In this document: positions 1 through 4,834 of the stretch, one piece after another
Position numbering within the stretch: the stretch's first letter is position 1
Layout: every line of letters begins with the position of its first letter
From: Hydrogenophaga sp.
GTDB lineage: Bacteria > Pseudomonadota > Gammaproteobacteria > Burkholderiales > Burkholderiaceae
Length of the DNA stretch: 8,447 bases
Reading direction: 5' to 3'
Assembly: GCA_025458545.1 (NCBI GenBank)
Contig: JALOSH010000344.1
Span: 1 to 8,447, forward strand
Notes under the pieces: model-generated
The model's input: the letters and a program-made list of their open reading frames with translations, nothing else
The model's database searches: none
Told to the model about the DNA's origin: nothing
Position numbers and translations under genes: made by a program

Positions 1-684
1 CGCTTCGCGCTCCACCAGCATCGGGCGGGAGGCTTCGTGGTATTGCGGCTGCGTCATCCCGGCGCGCTCCAGGCGCTCGGTCAGCCACAGGATGCAGTCC
101 AGATTTTCGGCGTGGACCATGGTGAGCAGACCGGCCTGCCGACAGGCATCCAGCACGTCCAGCACCTGGCGATCGGACAACCTGAGCGCCTCGTAGGTGA
201 GGTAGATCTTGACCGAGGTGCAGCCCTGCTGCTGGAGGCGGGGCAGTTCCTGCTCCAGCACCTCGGGTGTCGGGTCCGACACGATCATGTGAACACCGTG
301 GTCCACATAGGCGTTGCCGCGGGCCCGGGCGTGGTACTCGTCGAGCGCGGCCTGCAAAGACTGGCCTTTGAATTGCGGCGCAAACGACAGCACCGTCGTG
401 GTGCCGCCGAAAGCGGCTGAGCGGGTGCCGCTTTCGAAGTTGTCCGCCATTTCAGCGCCCCGGGCGGCGCTCCCCGGGTTGGGTGGCTGGTCGATGTGGA
501 CGTGAGCGTCCACCCCGCCGGGCAACACCCACAGGCCCTTGGCGTCGAACCGCTGAGCCCCGCCTTCGATGCGATCGGCGATGGCCGCTACCCGACCCTG
601 GCGGATACCGAGATCGCAGCGCTGGAGCGCACCGCCGGTGAACACCTCACCCCCGTGAATCACCCAGTCCAGGGTTTCTTCCAT
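1..684 (-). CDS. Dihydropyrimidinase / D-hydantoinase, amidohydrolase family (3' end cut by window edge)
   Basis: Hydrolyses the ring amide of cyclic ureides such as dihydrouracil or 5-substituted hydantoins to N-carbamoyl amino acids; expected in the cytoplasm. The visible 228 residues are the N-terminal half of a family usually about 460-490 residues long. Metal-site residues are in place: HxH at His61/His63 within GGVDAHVHI, the carboxylated-lysine candidate Lys159 in SVKIYLTY, Tyr164 five residues later as in hydantoinases, and His191 in VHAEN. I chose ATG at 684. An in-frame GTG at 693 would give a 4-base GTGA overlap with the stop of the upstream substrate-binding gene. Either start implies translational coupling in one operon. 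The exact substrate (dihydropyrimidine, hydantoin or allantoin-like) cannot be settled from half a protein, but the lysine and tyrosine spacing favours the hydantoinase/dihydropyrimidinase branch over allantoinase. Confidence 0.9.
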   Translation of the reverse strand, partial: MEETLDWVIHGGEVFTGGALQRCDLGIRQGRVAAIADRIEGGAQRFDAKGLWVLPGGVDAHVHIDQPPNPGSAARGAEMADNFESGTRSAAFGGTTTVLSFAPQFKGQSLQAALDEYHARARGNAYVDHGVHMIVSDPTPEVLEQELPRLQQQGCTSVKIYLTYEALRLSDRQVLDVLDACRQAGLLTMVHAENLDCILWLTERLERAGMTQPQYHEASRPMLVEREA

Positions 685-689
685 GGCGC

Positions 690-1718
690 TCACGGCAGGC
701 GACGGTCTGCAACGGGGGGCAGGAACCGGGCGTCGTAAATGGCGGCAACAGCGGGCCTGACCGGCAAGGCAAACACCGAGCTGATGGTTTCGATCTGCCG
801 GTCCAGGCGCGCAAGGTCCACGGCACCCAGGCCGTCGCGGTTCGACAAGGGGGACCGGATCTGGTTCTTGAGCAACCACTGAAGCTTCTCGATTTCGATC
901 GCCTTGTTGATGAGCGGGTCCCGTTTGGCGACTGCGTCGATGGCTTCGGCGGGATTCGCCAGCGCGTCGCGCCAGCCCAGGGAGGTGGCCTTGACGAAAG
1001 CGCGCACCACCTCGGGGTTGGCCTCCAGCATCCGGCGCGACACCATCAGCGCGTTGCCATAGAGGTCCAGTCCCTGGTCGGCGTAGCGCATGAACACCAC
1101 ATCGTCTTGCTTCACGCCCATGGCCTTGAGGTTGAACCAGATGCTGGAGTCGAACCCGGCGATGGCGTCGAGGTCACCGCGGAACAGCAGCGTCTCGCGA
1201 ACCCGGATGTCGATGTTTTCGGTGCGCACCTGGGCCGTGTCCAAACCCGTGGCCTTTGCAAATGCGGGCAGCATGCGGTAGGCGCCGTCCGACGCCGGGC
1301 CACCGAGTTTCTTGCCCACGAGATCCTTGGGGCCCGTGATGCCGCTTTTGCGCAGCGCCACGATGGACAACGGGCTGTTCGCGTAGATGGCCAACACCGC
1401 CACCGGTGCCTGCTGCGGATTGCGCGCGGCAAATTCCATGAGCGCACCGATGTCGGCAAAGCCGAAGTCGTAGGAGTTGTTGCCCAGGCGCGAGAGCACA
1501 TCGCCGGTGCCGTTGGAGGCATCCAGCGTCACGTCAAGCCCTGCAGCGCGGAAATAGCCTTTTTCCTGGGCCAGAAACCAGGCGGCGTTGGAGCCGTCGG
1601 GTTTGAAGTTGAGGGAGAACTTCACCGGGGTTTGCGCGCTGGCGATGCTGCTGAGCGCCAGTGCCATGACACTGACAGCACCAGTCAACCAGCGGCGCAA
1701 AGAGAGGGTAGCGAGCAT
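690..1718 (-). CDS. ABC transporter periplasmic substrate-binding protein, NMT1/THI5-SsuA type
   Basis: Captures a small solute in the periplasm for an ABC importer. The 342-residue product starts with a Sec signal peptide: Arg8-Arg9, a hydrophobic stretch at about 11-25, and likely cleavage after the ASA at 26-28, before Gln29. The mature protein opens with the family pattern (FKPDGSNAAWFLAQEKGYF, then GLDV), followed by a GTGDVLSRLGNNSYDFGFAD segment and a VGKKLGGPASDG loop, as in nitrate/sulfonate/pyrimidine-precursor binders. A ribosome-binding site AAAGGA lies 8 bases before the ATG. The hydantoinase gene follows immediately. The permease and ATPase are not in the window and may lie beyond the left edge. 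From context the ligand may be a hydantoin, dihydropyrimidine or other ureide. That is inference, because this fold is found with many ligands. Confidence 0.88.
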   Translation of the reverse strand: MLATLSLRRWLTGAVSVMALALSSIASAQTPVKFSLNFKPDGSNAAWFLAQEKGYFRAAGLDVTLDASNGTGDVLSRLGNNSYDFGFADIGALMEFAARNPQQAPVAVLAIYANSPLSIVALRKSGITGPKDLVGKKLGGPASDGAYRMLPAFAKATGLDTAQVRTENIDIRVRETLLFRGDLDAIAGFDSSIWFNLKAMGVKQDDVVFMRYADQGLDLYGNALMVSRRMLEANPEVVRAFVKATSLGWRDALANPAEAIDAVAKRDPLINKAIEIEKLQWLLKNQIRSPLSNRDGLGAVDLARLDRQIETISSVFALPVRPAVAAIYDARFLPPVADRRLP

Positions 1719-1770
1719 GTCAGGATCCTTTCAATCGGGTTGCAGAGGCTTCGGGCTGGAAGCGCTCACG

Positions 1771-1800
1771 ATGAACGCAAGCGGTGTGCCGATCGTTCAT
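1771..1800. promoter_or_regulatory. Inverted repeat in the divergent intergenic region, candidate regulator site
   Basis: A perfect 7-base inverted repeat, ATGAACG at 1771-1777 and CGTTCAT at 1794-1800, has 16 bases between the arms and sits about 53 bases upstream of the substrate-binding gene start. The 23-base spacing between arm starts is close to two helical turns, as expected for a protein dimer or pair of dimers. The divergent GntR regulator is the obvious candidate partner. Nearby, TTGT (1829-1832) and ACAA (1840-1843) form another short dyad with a 7-base gap. No convincing -35/-10 pair could be assigned for either direction. Confidence 0.35.
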
Positions 1801-1849
1801 GTATTTCATATGGATCAACAACTTAAACTTGTTTTTCGCACAATCTGTT

Positions 1850-1863
1850 GGCGCAATTGCGCC
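1850..1863. promoter_or_regulatory. Perfect 14-bp palindrome just ahead of the GntR-regulator ATG, candidate autoregulatory operator
   Basis: GGCGCAATTGCGCC is its own reverse complement across all 14 bases. It ends 5 bases before the ATG at 1869 and overlaps a possible TTG start at 1848. If translation begins at 1869 or at 1941 the palindrome lies in the leader, where the regulator's own product could block transcription. As RNA it could also form a small hairpin over the ribosome-binding region. Function is inferred from symmetry and position only. Confidence 0.35.
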
Positions 1864-1868
1864 TGAAG

Positions 1869-2606
1869 ATGTCGTTTGACAGCTCTCCGCCAGCACAATC
1901 GCACCAATCTTGGGAACGCTTTCTGGAAGGGATCACGGCCATGCAAAGTGCAGAAGACGCCTACCGGCATTTGTACGCGGCCATCGTGGACCAGCGACTC
2001 GGCGCGGGCACGCGCTTGACCGAAACAGCGCTGGCGCAAATCCTGTCGAGCTCACGCCGGCATGTTGACAAGGCCCTCTGGCGCCTGGCCGAGCAGCGCC
2101 TGGTGCAGTTGCGCCGCAACGCTGGGGCCTGGGTGGCGGCGCCGAGCTTCATCGAGGCGCGCGAGATCTATGAATTGCGGCGCATCGTGGAGACCGCCGT
2201 GGTTCGAAAGCTGTGTGCGGTGTTGCGCCCCGATGGCCTGAAGCTGCTCAAGCAGAACCTGGATGCCGAGACCAGAGCCCGCCAAAGCGGCGACCAGCGC
2301 CTCGCGGTCCGGTTGAGCGGTGAACTCCACATCATCCTTGCGCGGCTGTCGCAGAGCCTGGAGCTGGAGCGACAGGTCGAACTGCTGGTGGCCCGAACCA
2401 GCCTGGTCACCCAGCTGTATGCGAATCCGGATGGCCTGGGTTGCTGGCACCACCAGCACCATGAACTCGTCGATGTTCTCGCAACCCGAGATGCAGACCG
2501 GGCCGCCAACCTGATGGAGAAGCACCTGCAAGAGCTGGAGTCCGCGCTGCGGGTCGACCGACCTGAGGCCAGGCACGAGCAGCTGAAAAAAGCCCTGATG
2601 CGTTGA
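1869..2606 (+). CDS. GntR-family transcriptional regulator, FCD (FadR-type) subfamily
   Basis: DNA-binding regulator, probably of the divergent substrate-binding/hydantoinase operon. With ATG 1869 it has 245 residues. A winged helix-turn-helix spans about residues 30-93 (TRLTETALAQILSSS, then a recognition helix, then a wing ending GAWVA). An all-helical FCD ligand domain spans about 98-225. His154, His197/His198 and His219 (in MEKHL) match the metal-binding histidines of FCD proteins, so the effector is probably a carboxylate or amide metabolite bound near a metal. The usual SRTPVREAL recognition-helix pattern reads SRRHVDKAL here. The start is uncertain: TTG 1848 extends the frame, while ATG 1941 has a better ribosome-binding site (GGAAGG at 1925-1930) and gives the usual short lead into the helix-turn-helix (222 residues). 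The last codons overlap the aroE terminator on the other strand. Confidence 0.88.
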   Translation: MSFDSSPPAQSHQSWERFLEGITAMQSAEDAYRHLYAAIVDQRLGAGTRLTETALAQILSSSRRHVDKALWRLAEQRLVQLRRNAGAWVAAPSFIEAREIYELRRIVETAVVRKLCAVLRPDGLKLLKQNLDAETRARQSGDQRLAVRLSGELHIILARLSQSLELERQVELLVARTSLVTQLYANPDGLGCWHHQHHELVDVLATRDADRAANLMEKHLQELESALRVDRPEARHEQLKKALMR

Positions 2607-2617
2607 GCATCAGAGCC
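2585..2617 (-). terminator. Rho-independent terminator of aroE, embedded in the 3' end of the GntR gene
   Basis: Read on the minus strand after the aroE stop, a stem CTGATGC / GCATCAG with loop TCAAC can be lengthened by G-C and G-U pairs (GGCT against GGCT). It is followed directly by GGGC and a run of six T (2585-2590). This is the standard intrinsic terminator layout, about 20 bases past the aroE stop. The opposite strand has no T-run after the stem, so it should stop aroE transcripts only. The GntR stop codon (2604-2606) falls in the loop. Confidence 0.7.
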
Positions 2618-2637
2618 CGCATCTCAGGGGTGGTCTT

Positions 2638-3345
2638 TCAAACCAGCGGAACAGTGAAGCGCTGAATCACCGGCCTGGTGTCCGGGCGCATGCCGTACAC
2701 CAGGTCGTAGGCCAGCGCGCCGGGCGCGTAAACGCCCGCAGGCAGTGGCAGCTCGTCTTTCGAGAGGCCGGTGGACGTGGCGTTGAGCACCACGTCGAAC
2801 GATTCACCGGCCAGGCCTTGATAACCTCCGGTTTGCAGGTTCGCATGCGCCGCGAAATCGGCCTTTAGCCCGTGCGCCTTGTCGGCGCTGCGGTTGGCCA
2901 CGGCGATCAGCGCCGGTTTCTGCGCCGCGATCGGCAGGATGGCGCCGCGCGTGGCGCCGCCCGCGCCGCAGATCAGCACCCGCTTGCCAGCGAGCGACAC
3001 GCCCAGGTTGCGCTGGATGTCGTTCATCAGGCCCAGGCCGTCAAAATTTTGCGCAAAGATGCGGCCGCCTTCGAACTTGAGCGCGTTGACCGCACCGGCG
3101 AGGCGGGCCGATTCCATCGGGTCGGTGGCGATGTCGAAGGCTTGCAGCTTGAAGGGAATGGTGACGTTCATGCCTTTGCCACCGGCACGGATGAAAGCCT
3201 CCACCGTGGCCTTGAAACCGTCCAGCGGGCCTTCGATGGCGGTGTATTCGATGTCCTGCCCAGTGGCCTGCGCGAAAGCGGCGTGGATCAGCGGGGACTT
3301 GCTGTGGCCAATGGGGTTGCCGATGACGGCATAGCGGTCGGTCAT
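2638..3345 (-). CDS. aroE: Shikimate dehydrogenase with an internal C-terminal deletion (possibly inactive)
   Basis: AroE reduces 3-dehydroshikimate to shikimate with NADPH in the chorismate pathway. From ATG 3345 the product has 235 residues; family members are usually about 270-285. Clear landmarks are GHSKSP (Ser15, Ser17), NVTIPFK with catalytic Lys66, Asn87, Asp102 in NFDG, the nucleotide-binding GAGGATRG at 127-134, NRS at 151-153, NATSTGL at 188-194 and YDLVYG at 213-218. Directly after Gly218 the sequence jumps to MRPDTRPV, which corresponds to the extreme C-terminal RPDTxPV of AroE. About 38-40 residues, including the conserved GLGMLVEQA-type helix with its substrate-contacting Gln, are missing without a frame change. 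NFDG and VNA replace the NTDG and VNT of E. coli AroE; that may be a lineage trait. An upstream in-frame ATG at 3411 adds 22 residues of no AroE character, so I rejected it. No strong ribosome-binding site is visible. Confidence 0.85.
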   Translation of the reverse strand: MTDRYAVIGNPIGHSKSPLIHAAFAQATGQDIEYTAIEGPLDGFKATVEAFIRAGGKGMNVTIPFKLQAFDIATDPMESARLAGAVNALKFEGGRIFAQNFDGLGLMNDIQRNLGVSLAGKRVLICGAGGATRGAILPIAAQKPALIAVANRSADKAHGLKADFAAHANLQTGGYQGLAGESFDVVLNATSTGLSKDELPLPAGVYAPGALAYDLVYGMRPDTRPVIQRFTVPLV

Positions 3346-3430
3346 GGTGCGGGAAGCGATGTGTATCGGTGTGCAGCGGGACTTTTCAGACGGTCGAGCA
3401 TTGTCGCGCATGGCCCGCTAACATCGCCGC

Positions 3431-4087
3431 ATGACCAAGACCCTCAAGATCGACTTTGTTTCCGATGTCTCCTGCCCGTGGTGCGCGGTGGGCCTGGCGG
3501 GCCTGGAACGCGCGCTGGAACGTGTGGCGCCAGACATCACCGCCGAGCTGCACTTCCAGCCCTTCGAGCTCAACCCTCACATGGGGCCCGAAGGCGAAGA
3601 CGTGGGCGAGCACCTGGCCAAAAAGTACGGCAGCACAGCCGCGCAGCAAGCGCAGATACGCGACACCATTCGCGAACGCGGCGCCGCGGCCGGCTTTGAC
3701 TTCAACCGGGACGGCCGTGGCCGGATCTGGAACACCTTCAACGCGCACCGGCTGCTGACCTGGGCCGCAGCAGAAGGCGCGCCAGGTCAGCAACACGCGC
3801 TGAAGATGGCCATGCTGCAAGCCCACCACGGCCGCGCCGAAAGCCCTGCCGACCCGGCGGTGCTGCTCGCAGCGGTGCAGCAGGTCGGGCTGGACGTGGA
3901 GCGTGCGCAGCAAGTGCTGGGCAGCGACGAATTTGCCGACGAAGTGCGTGAACGCGAACAGTTCTTCACCCAGGCGGGCATCCACTCGGTGCCAGCGGTG
4001 ATCGTCAACGAGCGCCACCTCATCTCGGGTGGTCAGCCTGCCGAGGCTTACGAGCGGGCCTTGCGGCAGATCGCGGCGGGTGGCTGA
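3431..4087 (+). CDS. DsbA-family thiol-disulfide oxidoreductase, FrnE-like
   Basis: Predicted thiol-disulfide exchange protein of the DSBA/FrnE group, 218 residues, a typical length. The thioredoxin-like N-terminus DFVSDVSCPWC carries a CPWC redox motif at Cys15-Pro16-Trp17-Cys18 right after the first strand. An inserted helical region at about 40-165 includes a FELNPHMGPEGEDV segment and the FNAHRLLTWA pattern seen in FrnE proteins. The fold closes with GIHSVPAVIVN, where Pro188 is the cis-proline facing the active site, and ISGGQPAEAYERAL. There is no signal peptide, so it should act in the cytoplasm, unlike true DsbA. It is transcribed divergently from aroE across 85 bases. No Shine-Dalgarno sequence is evident before the ATG. 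The natural substrate is unknown for most members. Isomerases acting on 2-hydroxychromene-2-carboxylate share the fold but normally lack the CxxC pair. Confidence 0.9.
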   Translation: MTKTLKIDFVSDVSCPWCAVGLAGLERALERVAPDITAELHFQPFELNPHMGPEGEDVGEHLAKKYGSTAAQQAQIRDTIRERGAAAGFDFNRDGRGRIWNTFNAHRLLTWAAAEGAPGQQHALKMAMLQAHHGRAESPADPAVLLAAVQQVGLDVERAQQVLGSDEFADEVREREQFFTQAGIHSVPAVIVNERHLISGGQPAEAYERALRQIAAGG

Positions 4088-4095
4088 CGCCTGAG

Positions 4096-4119
4096 TACCT
4101 TCATGGTTCTTACCTTCAT
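4096..4119 (+). repeat. Two 9-bp direct repeats upstream of ccdA
   Basis: TACCTTCAT occurs at 4096-4104 and again at 4111-4119, with starts 15 bases apart, just ahead of the candidate ccdAB operator. The second copy overlaps the -10-like CATAAT at 4117-4122. No good -35 box stands 17 bases before it. The repeats may be regulator contacts or chance. Confidence 0.35.
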
Positions 4120-4122
4120 AAT

Positions 4123-4141
4123 ATGCGCATGTCATACGCAT
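4123..4141. promoter_or_regulatory. Imperfect 19-bp palindrome, candidate CcdA/CcdB operator
   Basis: ATGCGCATGTCATACGCAT is symmetric about its central T with a single mismatched pair out of nine. It lies directly downstream of a -10-like CATAAT (4117-4122) and 25 bases before the ccdA start. CcdA/CcdB complexes are known to repress their own promoter through palindromic sites, so this is the likely autoregulatory site. The assignment rests on symmetry and position. Confidence 0.5.
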
Positions 4142-4166
4142 CCAAGGTGATGCATCAGGAGCCCGC

Positions 4167-4415
4167 ATGCCTCAAGCCTTCACCTTCCAGCGCAAACGCC
4201 CGGTCAACCTGAGCTTGTCAGAAGACGTGGTCGATGCGGCCAAACGCTATAGCAGCAACCTGTCGGCCACGGTGGAAACGCTGCTCACGGATTACACCCA
4301 TCGACAGCAACAGGCGGAGGCAGACAGGCAGCAGCGAGCCAAGGCCTGTGCCAGTGAATGGAATGCGGTGCATGCATCCGTGGGCTCGTTCGCCGACGAG
4401 CACACGACTCTCTGA
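4167..4415 (+). CDS. ccdA: Type II antitoxin, CcdA family
   Basis: Neutralises the CcdB gyrase poison and represses the operon. The product has 82 residues (F-plasmid CcdA has 72). The N-terminal part (RPVNLSLSEDVVDAAKRYSSNLSATVETLL, about residues 12-41) fits a ribbon-helix-helix DNA-binding and dimerisation domain. The charged remainder is the flexible toxin-binding tail and ends GSFADE at about 73-78, which matches the GSFADE near the C-terminus of F-plasmid CcdA. A good Shine-Dalgarno AGGAG at 4157-4161 stands 5 bases before the ATG. The toxin gene begins 10 bases after the stop. Such tails are normally cut by a cellular protease such as Lon, making the antitoxin short-lived. Confidence 0.92.
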   Translation: MPQAFTFQRKRPVNLSLSEDVVDAAKRYSSNLSATVETLLTDYTHRQQQAEADRQQRAKACASEWNAVHASVGSFADEHTTL

Positions 4416-4425
4416 AACGCTGTAG

Positions 4426-4755
4426 ATGGCGCAGTTCGACGTTCACCGAAACAAGGGGCCGTTGCGCGAGAGCATTCCGTTTGTGGTGGTGGTGCAGTCG
4501 TCGCTGTTTGACGACTACCGGCGCCGGGTGGTGGTACCGCTGGTGCGGCGCAGCTTGTTGCCCCGCAGGGCAGCGTCGGCGGGCACGCGGCTGAACCCGG
4601 TGTTCCGCTTCACCGGCTTGGATCTGGTGCTGCACCCTCTGGACATGGTGTCGGTCTCCATCGAGCAACTGGGCGAGCATGTCGGCAGCCTGGCCGAACG
4701 TGGTCAGGAAATTGCCGATGCGCTGGATGAACTGCTGACGCGGTCCTGGGGGTGA
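4426..4755 (+). CDS. ccdB: Type II toxin, CcdB family (DNA gyrase poison)
   Basis: CcdB traps DNA gyrase on cleaved DNA and kills or arrests cells when CcdA is lost. The 109-residue product (F-plasmid CcdB has 101) aligns along its length: AQFDVHRN at the start, VVVQSSLFDDYRRRVVVPLV at about 20-39, then LHPLDMVSVSIEQLGEHVGSL and a final helix. It ends in Trp108-Gly109. In F-plasmid CcdB the terminal Trp99-Gly100-Ile101 is the gyrase-poisoning tip, so the decisive Trp-Gly is kept and only the last Ile is absent. The toxin therefore looks intact. It follows ccdA by 10 bases with no ribosome-binding site of its own, which suggests coupled translation. The pair sits between unrelated chromosomal genes with no plasmid genes nearby, so it is probably a chromosomal copy. 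Confidence 0.92.
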   Translation: MAQFDVHRNKGPLRESIPFVVVVQSSLFDDYRRRVVVPLVRRSLLPRRAASAGTRLNPVFRFTGLDLVLHPLDMVSVSIEQLGEHVGSLAERGQEIADALDELLTRSWG

Positions 4756-4812
4756 GGCGCCGTCAAGGCCTGCGCGCGCAAGGCCGACCTTTGCGGTGCG
4801 CTGTGCGGGAAA

Positions 4813-4828
4813 GCTGGGATGCCCCAGC
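4813..4828 (-). terminator. Weak hairpin downstream of the radical SAM gene, possible terminator
   Basis: A compact stem GCTGGG / CCCAGC with a 4-base loop begins 7 bases after the radical SAM stop codon on the minus strand and is followed by TTT then CCC. The T-run is too short for a strong intrinsic terminator. It lies in the 79-base gap between the convergent ccdB and radical SAM genes, where some terminator would be expected. Confidence 0.3.
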
Positions 4829-4834
4829 CATCGC

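Noticed and set aside
37..420. Plus-strand open frame over the hydantoinase gene
   Set aside because: The minus strand encodes a continuous hydantoinase with all visible metal ligands, so the plus frame is a shadow.
3386..4168. Minus-strand open frame opposite the FrnE-like gene
   Set aside because: Shadow of a gene with CPWC and cis-proline motifs; no independent signal.
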